In this document: positions 25,812-34,600 of the stretch, in pieces | How the letters are laid out: the number at the start of each line of letters is the position of its first letter | Numbering within the stretch: position 1 is the first letter of the stretch | From: CAYTLW01 sp964438735 | GTDB taxonomy: Bacteria > Myxococcota_A > UBA9042 | Assembly: GCA_964438735.1 (NCBI GenBank) | Contig: CAYTLW010000012.1 | Span: 1-64,000, forward strand | Length of the DNA: 64,000 nt | Reading direction: 5' to 3' | Made by a program: the position numbers and the translations under genes | Notes under the pieces: generated by a model | The model's database searches: none | What the model was told of the DNA's origin: nothing | What the model saw: only the letters and a program-made list of their open reading frames with translations

Positions 25812-28589
25812 ATGTGCAATCAACGCAAATTGAATCGAGGCGCCCGCGTTCGGGCACTGCACGCCGTCTCCCGGGCAATGGTCGCCGCGCTCGCGGTGAC
25901 CCTCCTGGTGACCGGCTGCGGCGAAGAGGACGAGGCCGACAAGGATGCGTCGGCGACGGTCGATGCCGGGGCGAAGGACGACACCATCCAATTCGTCGAT
26001 AGCGCCTCCCCTGCGGATGCCGGCGAAGCGGTCGAGGACGTCGTTCCTGATACCGATGAGCCGGATGTGCCCGTCGTGCCGGATACGGCGCAAGACAAGG
26101 ACGTGTCCACGCCCGATGACATCGGTCCGGCATGCCCCGGCAGCAAGGGCTGCTCCTGCCTGGCCGCCATCGATTGCGACTCCGGCTTCTGCATCGAGAC
26201 GCCCAAAGGCAAGGTCTGCACCAACACCTGCATCGACAACTGCGACGAGGGCTTCAAGTGCACGACCGTGCCGGGATCCGGCGGCGACAGCCAGAACATC
26301 TGCGTGCCGAAGTGGGGTCGACGCTGCAACCCGTGCGACGAGAACGGCGACTGCAAGACGGTCGGACATGGCGACGCCGTCTGCCTCGACCAGGGTGTGG
26401 CGGGCAGCTATTGCGGCGCGGCCTGTGTCGAAGATATGGATTGCGGCGTCGGCTTCGAGTGCACGGAGGCGGTCGATGTGACCGGCAAGAAGAGCAAGCA
26501 GTGCGTGGTCAAGCAGGGAATCTGCGGCTGCAGCCCCGTGGCCATCGCCGCGCAGCTGTCCACCGACTGCGTACTGGTGGCCGGCGAAGCCCAGTGCCCG
26601 GGCAAGCGGACCTGTCTGCCCGAGGGCGCCACCAACGCGCCGCCTGGCGGTGGTCTCAGCGCGTGCATCGCGCCCAAGCCGGCACCGGAGATCTGCGACG
26701 GGGTGGACAACGACTGCGACGGACAGATCGATGAGAACACCTGCGAAGACGACAACCCCTGCACCGCTGACATCTGCGGCGGCATCGCCGGCTGCGTGCA
26801 CAACAACAAGCAGGGCAGCTGCAACGCAGACGACTCGGTCTGCACCGAGGGCGACAAGTGCCTCGACGGCAAGTGCGCCGCCGGCACCGACCTGGACTGC
26901 AACGACGGCAACGTCTGCACGACCGACCTGTGCAAACCGGACAAGGGCTGCGCCTACGAGCCCAAGGACAACACGCCATGCAACGCGGACGACAGCCCGT
27001 GCACCGTGGCGGACTCGTGCAAGGGGGGCGCCTGCGAGGCGGGCAAGGCCAAGAACTGCGGCAGCAGTGACTTCTGCGTGCTGGGCAAGTGCAACCTGGT
27101 GACCGGCAAGTGCAGCTTCACCTACAAGACCGGCACGCCCTGCAACGACGGCAACGCCTGCACCGCTGGCGAGGCCTGCGTCGAGAATGTCTGCAAGGGC
27201 AAACCCCTGGCGTGCAATGACGGCAGCACCTGCACCACGGAGAGTTGCGACCCGGCCAAGGGCTGCGTCTTCGTGGCCAATCCCGGCGTCTGCAACGATG
27301 GCGACGCCTGTACCAAGTCCGACGGCTGCCAAGGCGGCAAGTGCGTGGGTCTGCCCCTGAACATCACCGCTGACTGCGATGACCTCAACGCCTGCACCAA
27401 GGACACCTGCAAGGCCGCCACGGGCTGCGTTCATGCGCCCGTCAGCGTCGGCGGCTGCGAGGACGGCAACCCCTGCACCACCGGCGACCTCTGCAAGGCC
27501 GGCAAGTGCGAGTCGGGCACCAACCTGTGCACCTGCACCAAAGACCTGGACTGCGGCGCCAAGGAAGATGGCAACCTCTGCAACGGCACCCTGTACTGCA
27601 ACAAGGTCGGCGTGCCCTGGACCTGCAAGGTCAACCCGGCGACGGTCATCAAGTGCGACACCTCGCAGAACAACGCCTGCCAGACCAACGCCTGCGACGC
27701 CAAAAGCGGTAAATGCGCATTCATCGTCGCCCCGGACAGCAAACCCTGCAACGCAGACGGCAACCTGTGCACGGTGGGCGATACCTGCAAGTCCGGCGCC
27801 TGCGTGGCCGGCGCGGCCGCCCAATGTGATGACGGCAACGCCTGCACCGACGATGCCTGCCATCCGGCCAAGGGCTGCACCACCAGCTTCAACAGCGCGC
27901 CCTGCGACGCTGACGGAGACGCGTGCACCGCGGGCGATGCCTGCGCCGCAGGCAAGTGCAAGGTCGGCGGACAGACCAAGGACTGCGACGACAAGGAGCC
28001 CTGCACCGCCGACGCGTGCATCAAGTCGACCGGCAAGTGCAGCCACCAGAACCTGACCAAGTCCTGTGACGATGGCAGCGCGTGCACCATCAGCGACGCC
28101 TGTGGCGACGCCGGCGGCGGCAAGTGGAGCTGTGTGGCCGGCGCCAAGAAGAAGTGCGACGACGGCAACGCCTGCACGACGGACAGCTGCAACGCCAAGT
28201 CGGGCTGCGCCAACAAGGTCATCACCAACAAGTCGGTGGCCTGCTACAGCGGCGACCCGAAGACGCGCAACAAGGGCATCTGCAAGGACGGCAGCCAGTT
28301 CTGCGACGCCCAGGGCAAGCTCGGACCCTGCAAGGGCGAGGTGCTGCCCAAGCTCAAGGAGCTCTGCAACAGCGTCGACGATGACTGCAACGGGTTGGCC
28401 GATGAGGGCTGCAAGCCGACCGGCTTCGACGCGGTCTTTGGCGCCGCAGCGGTCAACACGGCCGGCTCCGGCAAGAAGCTCAACGCCCTGGTGGGTGCGG
28501 CCACCCTGGGTGGCGCGTCCACCGGCTCCAAGACGCGCGCGCAGTTCGGCTTCCTGGCCTGGCTCAACAGCCTGGTCGGCAGCAAGTAG
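25812..28589 (+). CDS. Large Cys-rich lipoprotein with MopE-type and DGxxCTxxDxC repeats
   Basis: A 925-residue predicted lipoprotein with lipobox LLVTGC (Cys 36) and an Asp/Val/Ala-rich linker to about residue 120. Then follow roughly twenty Cys-rich units of the form CxDGxxCTxxDxCxxxxGC. Two MopE-like motifs are present (EICDGVDNDCDG and ELCNSVDDDCNG), of the kind that bind Ca or Cu in related proteins. The last 60 residues are Gly/Ala-rich without Cys. It probably forms a long disulfide-stapled surface rod. GAGGGA lies just before the ATG. It is the first gene of a four-gene set with three P-domain proteins (15-bp gap to the next). Confidence 0.8.
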   Translation: MCNQRKLNRGARVRALHAVSRAMVAALAVTLLVTGCGEEDEADKDASATVDAGAKDDTIQFVDSASPADAGEAVEDVVPDTDEPDVPVVPDTAQDKDVSTPDDIGPACPGSKGCSCLAAIDCDSGFCIETPKGKVCTNTCIDNCDEGFKCTTVPGSGGDSQNICVPKWGRRCNPCDENGDCKTVGHGDAVCLDQGVAGSYCGAACVEDMDCGVGFECTEAVDVTGKKSKQCVVKQGICGCSPVAIAAQLSTDCVLVAGEAQCPGKRTCLPEGATNAPPGGGLSACIAPKPAPEICDGVDNDCDGQIDENTCEDDNPCTADICGGIAGCVHNNKQGSCNADDSVCTEGDKCLDGKCAAGTDLDCNDGNVCTTDLCKPDKGCAYEPKDNTPCNADDSPCTVADSCKGGACEAGKAKNCGSSDFCVLGKCNLVTGKCSFTYKTGTPCNDGNACTAGEACVENVCKGKPLACNDGSTCTTESCDPAKGCVFVANPGVCNDGDACTKSDGCQGGKCVGLPLNITADCDDLNACTKDTCKAATGCVHAPVSVGGCEDGNPCTTGDLCKAGKCESGTNLCTCTKDLDCGAKEDGNLCNGTLYCNKVGVPWTCKVNPATVIKCDTSQNNACQTNACDAKSGKCAFIVAPDSKPCNADGNLCTVGDTCKSGACVAGAAAQCDDGNACTDDACHPAKGCTTSFNSAPCDADGDACTAGDACAAGKCKVGGQTKDCDDKEPCTADACIKSTGKCSHQNLTKSCDDGSACTISDACGDAGGGKWSCVAGAKKKCDDGNACTTDSCNAKSGCANKVITNKSVACYSGDPKTRNKGICKDGSQFCDAQGKLGPCKGEVLPKLKELCNSVDDDCNGLADEGCKPTGFDAVFGAAAVNTAGSGKKLNALVGAATLGGASTGSKTRAQFGFLAWLNSLVGSK

Positions 28590-28604
28590 GAAGAGGAGAC
28601 AGCG

Positions 28605-30539
28605 ATGTTCTACGAACGACTCGCATGGATAGGCAGCGTCGCCCGACGGGGCGCACCGTTGCTGCTCGCGGCCCTGGTGGCCGGGTTGTGGGCCACGCCC
28701 GCCGATGCCGCGGTGCCGGGGACCTTCAAGGTCCAGGGCGCCCTGCAGGCCACCGGCGGCGGCGCCGTGGCGGACGGCAAATACAACCTGACCTTCCGGC
28801 TCTACAACGTGCCAACTGGCGGCACCGCGGTGTGGACCGAAGGACCGGTTTCGTTGACCGTCGCAAACGGCAGCTTCCGCCACGTTCTTGGCGTCGCCAA
28901 GCCGGTGGCCGCGGCCCTGTTGGGCAACCTGTCCAATCCGTGGTTGGGGGTGACGGTATCCGGCGAACCGGAGCTGCCTCGGCAGCGCGTGCAATCCACG
29001 CTCTGGGCCCACAAAGCTGGGGTCGCTGAGGGGCTCGCCTGCAGCGGCTGCGTCTCGGTCGCGGCGTTGAAGATCGATGGCGACCTGGACCTGGGCGGCA
29101 ACGCGCTCAAGGCCAAGACCGTGGCCAGCGACCAGGTCAGCGCCGGCACGGTCGCCGCGACCACGTTTGTGGGCGACGGCAGCAAGCTCACAGGCATCGC
29201 CATGCCGGCCGGCAACTGCCCGAAAGGCAAGGTCGTGTCGGGCATCGACAAGGACGGCAAGCTGTCGTGCCTGACCTCGGGCTCCGGGCTGCCCCCGGAT
29301 GGTCTCGACGAGATCTCCGGCGGCGTGGTGCACAACCAGTTTGTCGACGTCGTCAAGAGCACCAAGGTGCCGCTGGCCATTGATGACAACAACCCCGTCG
29401 GCACCACCGATACCATCGACGTACCGGACTTCGGCGTCGCCCAGAAGTTGACTGTCACCGTCGACCTGAGCAATTCGGACCTGAGCAAGCTCAAGGTCAT
29501 CCTGTACGACGCCGCCAACGCCGAGCACGTGTTGTACGACAAGGCCGGCAGCGGCAAGGTCCTGGTCGCCACCTACCCCGACCCGGTCAAGCCGACCAGC
29601 GGCGACCTGACCGCCTGGCATGGCAAGAACCCCAAGGGCAAGTGGCGCCTGATGGTGATCGACAGCGGCTTCCTCAACAACGGCAAGGATGGCGCCATCA
29701 AGGCCTGGTCGGTGAACATCCAGACGCTCAGCAACAAGAAGATCCACGTCAAAGGCGAGATGCTCGTCAAGGGCAACGCCACGGTCGGCGGCCTGCTCTC
29801 GGTCGGCACCAGCAATGTCGCCTGCACCAAGGACATCGCGGGCGCCATCCGGCGCAACGGCGCCACGCCCCAGTGGTGCGACGGCTCCTCCTGGCGCGGC
29901 TTCGGTGGCCGGGGCGCGACCTATCGCTGGCAGGTGTGGAGTGACTACGCAAGGTGGAATGGCAGCTGGTACGCCGACAACAACGCGACCGTCTTCGGCG
30001 GCATCAACCCCTCCAACTGGAGCAACAACTACAAGGCCTACCAGATGTCCTCGACCAGCGCCGTGTTGCGCGAGTTCTTCGCCCGTCGCGGCCCGGAGAT
30101 CGGCACGGTCGACAACGCCAACGTCTACTCGCAGCAGTGGCGCACCTACTCGGACTCCAACGTCAGTCGGCAGGTGGGCGCCTTGTTCCGGGTGCGCAAC
30201 AGCACGTCCAAGGCGATCACGTGGAAGGTCTCCTGGTATCGCACGGCCTACGGCGGTTGGAACGACCGGGCCTCCATCGCCGTCAACGGCCAGAACTCGT
30301 GGGAGAGCGGCGGCAGCAACTACGGCGCGCACGACAAGTCGACCCACAGCCTGGGCATTCCGGCCAACCGAACCAGCACCGTGATCTTCGTCGCCAGCAG
30401 CAGCAGCCCCTGCTGCAATGAACACAGCACGCAGTCCCGTACGCTATTCATGGCGTTCTACAACGACAGCCTGAAGCTGCCAGCCGGCCTGGAATTCGTC
30501 GACGATATCGATGTCAAGCCAAACGGTTGGGACAAGTAG
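28605..30539 (+). CDS. Secreted P-domain protein, tandem paralogue 1
   Basis: A 644-residue secreted protein with a signal peptide to about residue 35 (TPADA). An N-terminal beta domain starts VPGTFKVQGAL, followed by a CSGCVS motif, GGNALKAK...GDGSKLTGI (about 164-197) and a P/Homo-B domain (about 258-375; KNPKGKWRLMVIDSGFLNNG). A CDGSSW bridge leads to a C-terminal domain of about 210 residues (about 435-644) rich in Trp, Tyr, Ser and Asn (YQMSSTS, NRTSTVIFVASSS, LPAGLEFVDD). I do not recognise that last domain. It is shared by the next two genes but not by the P-domain protein at 2.9 kb. No protease domain is present, so a binding or structural role at the cell surface is likely. Confidence 0.8.
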   Translation: MFYERLAWIGSVARRGAPLLLAALVAGLWATPADAAVPGTFKVQGALQATGGGAVADGKYNLTFRLYNVPTGGTAVWTEGPVSLTVANGSFRHVLGVAKPVAAALLGNLSNPWLGVTVSGEPELPRQRVQSTLWAHKAGVAEGLACSGCVSVAALKIDGDLDLGGNALKAKTVASDQVSAGTVAATTFVGDGSKLTGIAMPAGNCPKGKVVSGIDKDGKLSCLTSGSGLPPDGLDEISGGVVHNQFVDVVKSTKVPLAIDDNNPVGTTDTIDVPDFGVAQKLTVTVDLSNSDLSKLKVILYDAANAEHVLYDKAGSGKVLVATYPDPVKPTSGDLTAWHGKNPKGKWRLMVIDSGFLNNGKDGAIKAWSVNIQTLSNKKIHVKGEMLVKGNATVGGLLSVGTSNVACTKDIAGAIRRNGATPQWCDGSSWRGFGGRGATYRWQVWSDYARWNGSWYADNNATVFGGINPSNWSNNYKAYQMSSTSAVLREFFARRGPEIGTVDNANVYSQQWRTYSDSNVSRQVGALFRVRNSTSKAITWKVSWYRTAYGGWNDRASIAVNGQNSWESGGSNYGAHDKSTHSLGIPANRTSTVIFVASSSSPCCNEHSTQSRTLFMAFYNDSLKLPAGLEFVDDIDVKPNGWDK

Positions 30540-30605
30540 CGCAGCCGGTCGACCACGCGGATTTCAGCCGCTGGTCGTCGAGCGAACCAGAACTGGGAGA
30601 GGCAG

Positions 30606-32516
30606 ATGAAAAGCCCCCTGAACACAGCCCGCGCCGCAGCGCTGGCCCTCCTCGTCGCCGGGCTCCTGATGTCCGGCGTGGCGACGGCCACCGTACCCGG
30701 CACCATGTTCATCGAAGGTCAGTTGATGGCCAATGATGGCTCCCCTGTCGCCGATGGCGATTATGACGTGGTCTATTCGCTCTACTCGGCCAAGGCTGGC
30801 GGCACCGCGATATGGAGCGAAGGCCCGGTCAAGCTGAAGGTGAAGGGCGGTCAATTCTCCTGGACCCTGGGCAGCACAAAGGCCATCGGAGCGACCCTGA
30901 TCAGCAAGTTGGGCCAGGCCTGGCTGGGCATCAAGGTCGCCAATGACCCCGAGTTGCCGCGCACGCGACTGGTGGCCGTGCCCTTCGCCCAGCGGGTCGG
31001 CCTGACCGAGACCCTGTCCTGCACGGGCTGCGTCAGCGCCGCCGAGATCAAGATCGACGGCGACCTGGACCTGGGTGGTCACGCGCTCAAGGCCAAGAAG
31101 CTGGTCTCCCCGGCGGTCACCGCGGGCACCATCAGCGCCACGTCCTTCGCCGGTGACGGCAGCAAGCTCACCGGCATCAAGGCGCTCCAGGGCGCGTGCC
31201 CGCAGGGCCAGGCGGTCAGCGGGGTGGACAAGAACGGCAAGCTGGTCTGCGTCGCCGCGGCGGGCGCGCTGCCGCCGGACGGCATCGACGACGTGTCCAA
31301 TGGCATGGTCTCCAACGAGTTCAAGAACGTGTTCTCGTCCGCCGGTGCCAAGCCCATCGCCGACAACAACCCCGTCGGCACCCACAGCACGATCGACGTG
31401 CCCGACGTGGGCATCGCCAAGAAGCTGACCATCTCCCTGGACCTCAGCAACTCCGACCTCAAGACCATCCAGGTCATCCTCTATGACGCCGCCAACAAGG
31501 CCTACACGCTCTACAGCAAGGGCGGCGCCGGCAAGAACCTGAAGACCTCCTACCCGGCGCCCACCAAGCCGGTCAGCGGCGACCTGACGGCCTGGTATGG
31601 CAAGAACCCCAAGGGCAAGTGGCGCCTGCGGGTCATCGACTCCGGCTTCTTCAACAACGCCAACGACGGGGCCATCAACAGCTGGTCCGTCAACGTGGAC
31701 ACCGTCAGCAACAAGAAGATCCAGATCACCGGCACCGCGCTGGTCAATGGCGACCTCAAGGCCAAGGGCCTGGTCATGGTCGGCCCCAACAACGCCGCCT
31801 GCGCCGCCGGCCTCAAGGGCGTCATGCGCTACCAGGCCGGGGCGATGCAGTGGTGCGATGGCAGCAAGTGGCGGGTGTTCGCGGGCAAGGGTTCCACCTA
31901 CCGCTGGGCCCGCTGGAGCACCTACAGCCAGTCACATGGCCAGTGGTTTGCCGGCAACAACGCCAGCCTCTTCGGCGGCGTCGCGCCAAGCTCCTGGGGC
32001 GACGGCAACGCCCGCGCCTACCAGATGTCGAGCGACTCCAAGGTGCTGCGAGCCTTCTTCGTCAGTCGAGGACCGGCCATCGGCACGCTCAAGAACGCGC
32101 TGGTCTACTCCGAGGAGTGGCGCAACTGGACCTCGACCGACAGCCGCCACGTGGCGGTGCTCTTCCGCGTGCGCAACAACACCGCCCAGAACAAGACCTG
32201 GAATGTGCGCTGGTATCGCTCGGCCTACGGCGGTTGGAGCGAGCGGGCGTCCATCGCGCTCAACGGCGCCAACTCCTGGGATAGCGGCGGCAGCAGCTAT
32301 GGCGGCGAGCACAACTCGAGCCACAACCTGACCATTCCCGCCAACCGGACGAGCACGGTCATCTTCGTGGCCAGCTCCTCGCCGACCCGCGAATGCACCA
32401 GCGCCCAGTGCTCGCGCACGGTGTTCATGGCCTTCTACAACAACTGCCTGGCCCTGCCAGCGGGGCTGGAGTTCGTCGACGACCTGAACACCAAGCCCAA
32501 CGGCTGGAATAAATAG
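30606..32516 (+). CDS. Secreted P-domain protein, tandem paralogue 2
   Basis: A 636-residue paralogue of the preceding gene with the same order: signal peptide (about 1-29), N-terminal beta domain, CTGCVS, GGHALKAK/GDGSKLTGI, P domain (KNPKGKWRLRVIDSGFFNN) and the unrecognised Trp/Asn/Ser-rich C-terminal domain (FAGNNASLFGG, YQMSSDSKVLRAFF, LPAGLEFVDDLNTKPNGW). Divergence is spread along the protein, with the P-domain core and the final 12 residues best kept. GGGAGAGG precedes the ATG. It lies 66 bp after paralogue 1, so operonic expression is likely. Confidence 0.8.
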   Translation: MKSPLNTARAAALALLVAGLLMSGVATATVPGTMFIEGQLMANDGSPVADGDYDVVYSLYSAKAGGTAIWSEGPVKLKVKGGQFSWTLGSTKAIGATLISKLGQAWLGIKVANDPELPRTRLVAVPFAQRVGLTETLSCTGCVSAAEIKIDGDLDLGGHALKAKKLVSPAVTAGTISATSFAGDGSKLTGIKALQGACPQGQAVSGVDKNGKLVCVAAAGALPPDGIDDVSNGMVSNEFKNVFSSAGAKPIADNNPVGTHSTIDVPDVGIAKKLTISLDLSNSDLKTIQVILYDAANKAYTLYSKGGAGKNLKTSYPAPTKPVSGDLTAWYGKNPKGKWRLRVIDSGFFNNANDGAINSWSVNVDTVSNKKIQITGTALVNGDLKAKGLVMVGPNNAACAAGLKGVMRYQAGAMQWCDGSKWRVFAGKGSTYRWARWSTYSQSHGQWFAGNNASLFGGVAPSSWGDGNARAYQMSSDSKVLRAFFVSRGPAIGTLKNALVYSEEWRNWTSTDSRHVAVLFRVRNNTAQNKTWNVRWYRSAYGGWSERASIALNGANSWDSGGSSYGGEHNSSHNLTIPANRTSTVIFVASSSPTRECTSAQCSRTVFMAFYNNCLALPAGLEFVDDLNTKPNGWNK

Positions 32517-32586
32517 GACGAGGGACGAGCCGATGAAGACGAACGCGACGCGGCATCGAAAGACGAGAGCGCTCCTGGAGAGGATC

Positions 32587-34494
32587 ATGCGTACACGCCC
32601 CATCAAGCTGACAGCCCGGCCGGCCCTGGCGGCCGCGACCCTGGCGATCCTGTCGCTCCTGCTGGCCAGCCCGGCTCTGGCCGCGGTGCCTTCGGCGCTG
32701 CACGTGGAGGGCTTTCTCAGCTCCGGCGGCGGCGGTCCCATCGCCGACGGCAAATATGACCTCAAGTTGGGTCTGCACGACGCCGCCAACGGCGGCAACA
32801 CGCTGTGGTCGGATACCTTCAGCCAGGTGGAGGTGACCAACGGCCACTTCGCCGTCGTCCTGGGCACGAGCAAGGCCCTGCCGCCGACGATCCTGGCCAA
32901 GTCCGACAAGGCCTGGCTGTCGGTGAAGGTGGGCAATGAGCCCGAGTTGACCCGCCTGGCGGTCGCCGGTCGCCCCCACGCCATGGTCTCTGCGGTCGCC
33001 GAGGACCTGGCCTGCACCGGTTGCGTCAACGTCGCGGCACTGAAGATCGACGGCGATCTGGACATCGGTGGCAACGCGCTCAAGGCCGCCAAGGTGGTCG
33101 TCGGGGACGTCAAGGCCAGCACGGTCTCCGCCCAGTCGCTGGTGGGCGACGGCAGCAAATTGAGCGGCGTCCAGGTCCCCGCCGGGACCTGCGCGCAAGG
33201 CAAGGCCGTCGGTGGTGTCGCCGGGGACGGCAAACTGATCTGCGTCGACATGAAGCTGTCGCTGCCCAAGGATGGCATCGGCACCGTCTCCAACGGCCTG
33301 CTGACCAACCAGTTCGACGACGTGATCTCCAGCACAAAGACGCCGGTGGCCATCCCAGACAACAACCCGATCGGCACATCCGATGAGATCCAGGTGCCGG
33401 ATATCGGCATCGCCCAGAAACTGACCGTCTCCATCGACATCAGCAACTCGAACCTCAAGTCCGTCAACGTGTTGCTCTACGACCCGGCCAACGCCAAGTA
33501 CACGCTCTGGGACAAGTCCGGCGCCGGCGGCAAGCTGGTCAAGACCTTCCCGACACCGGACAAGACCCTCGACGGCGACCTGACGTCCTGGACCGGCAAA
33601 AACCCCAAGGGCACCTGGCGCCTGCGGGTCATCGACTCGGCATTCCTGAACAACGCCTCCGATGGCGCCATCAACAAGTGGTCGGTGAACATCCAGACGC
33701 TGAGCAACCAGAAGATCCAGGTCAAAGGCACCGCCCTGGTCGACAGCCACGTGAAGCTGGGCGGGTCGATCAAACTCGGCAACTCCAATGTCGCCTGCGA
33801 TGCGGCCAGCGCCGGTTCGCTCCGCTTCAACGGCAGCGAGCCGCAGTGGTGCGATGGCAACGGTTGGACCTCGGTCGGCCGCAGCCACCAGGCGACCTAT
33901 CGCTGGCAGATCTGGAGCACCTACGGCTGGGGCGGCTGGTACGCGGGCAACAACGCATCGCTCTTCGGCGGCGTGAACCCATCCACCTGGGGGGACAGCA
34001 ACGGTCGCGCCTACCAGATGTCGAGCGACTCGAGCGTATTGCGCACCTTCTTCACCCGCCGCGGCCCCGCCATCGGCAGCATCAAGAACGCCCTGGTCTA
34101 CGCCGAGGAGTGGGTCTTCGCCCGCACGTCGACCGACAGCAAACATGTGGGCGTGTTGTTCCGGGTACGCAACAACACCAGCTCGAACATCACCTGGAAC
34201 GTGAAGTGGTATCGCACCGCCTACGCCGGTTGGGGCGAGCGCACCTCCGTGGCGGTCAACGGGCAGAATACCTACGACTCCGGCGGCAACCACCACGCGA
34301 GCGACCAGCACAGCATCAACCTGTCCATCCCCAAGAACCGAACCAGCACGGTCATCTTCATCGCTGGTTCGTGCCCGGATAGCAGCTACATGCGGTCGAC
34401 GATGCTGGCCTTCTACTCCAACTCGCTGGCCCTGCCCAAGGGTCTGGAGTTCGTGGACGACCTGGATACCAAGCCGAATGGTTGGAATCACTGA
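32587..34494 (+). CDS. Secreted P-domain protein, tandem paralogue 3
   Basis: Third tandem paralogue, about 635 residues from the ATG at 32587. That start gives a clean signal peptide (cleavage after ASPALA near residue 32) and has GGAGAGG just upstream. An in-frame ATG at 32533 would add 18 residues and is the alternative. The order repeats: beta domain, CTGCVN, GGNALKAAK/GDGSKLSGV, P domain (KNPKGTWRLRVIDSAFLNN) and the shared C-terminal domain (YAGNNASLFGG, YQMSSDSSVLRTFF, LPKGLEFVDDLDTKPNGW). The start lies 70 bp after paralogue 2 and the gene probably ends the operon, with a hairpin 6 bp after the stop. Confidence 0.8.
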   Translation: MRTRPIKLTARPALAAATLAILSLLLASPALAAVPSALHVEGFLSSGGGGPIADGKYDLKLGLHDAANGGNTLWSDTFSQVEVTNGHFAVVLGTSKALPPTILAKSDKAWLSVKVGNEPELTRLAVAGRPHAMVSAVAEDLACTGCVNVAALKIDGDLDIGGNALKAAKVVVGDVKASTVSAQSLVGDGSKLSGVQVPAGTCAQGKAVGGVAGDGKLICVDMKLSLPKDGIGTVSNGLLTNQFDDVISSTKTPVAIPDNNPIGTSDEIQVPDIGIAQKLTVSIDISNSNLKSVNVLLYDPANAKYTLWDKSGAGGKLVKTFPTPDKTLDGDLTSWTGKNPKGTWRLRVIDSAFLNNASDGAINKWSVNIQTLSNQKIQVKGTALVDSHVKLGGSIKLGNSNVACDAASAGSLRFNGSEPQWCDGNGWTSVGRSHQATYRWQIWSTYGWGGWYAGNNASLFGGVNPSTWGDSNGRAYQMSSDSSVLRTFFTRRGPAIGSIKNALVYAEEWVFARTSTDSKHVGVLFRVRNNTSSNITWNVKWYRTAYAGWGERTSVAVNGQNTYDSGGNHHASDQHSINLSIPKNRTSTVIFIAGSCPDSSYMRSTMLAFYSNSLALPKGLEFVDDLDTKPNGWNH

Positions 34495-34500
34495 TCTGCA

Positions 34501-34524
34501 AGGGGAATTGCGGGCAATCCCCCT
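34501..34524 (+). terminator. Hairpin after the P-domain operon
   Basis: Arms AGGGGAATTGC and GCAATCCCCCT pair with one mismatch around a 2-nt loop, beginning 6 bp after the stop of the last P-domain gene. No U-tract follows directly, so it may be a weak intrinsic terminator or an RNA-stabilising hairpin. Confidence 0.45.
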
Positions 34525-34600
34525 CGGACCGAAAGACGTCGTTTTCGGGCCTCACCCCAACCTCCGCTTCGCGAAGACAGCGTGGTCTGCAGCACCGGTT

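Noticed and set aside
25812..28589. Regularly spaced repeated sequence suggestive of a CRISPR-like or satellite array
   Set aside because: The periodicity comes from Cys-rich protein modules; units vary in length and sequence at the DNA level, and no constant repeat is seen.
25764..30425. Very long minus-strand open frame (about 1550 codons) opposite the Cys-rich and P-domain genes
   Set aside because: An antisense shadow produced by high GC and strong codon bias; no signal peptide, family motif or sensible composition, while the plus strand has clear domains.
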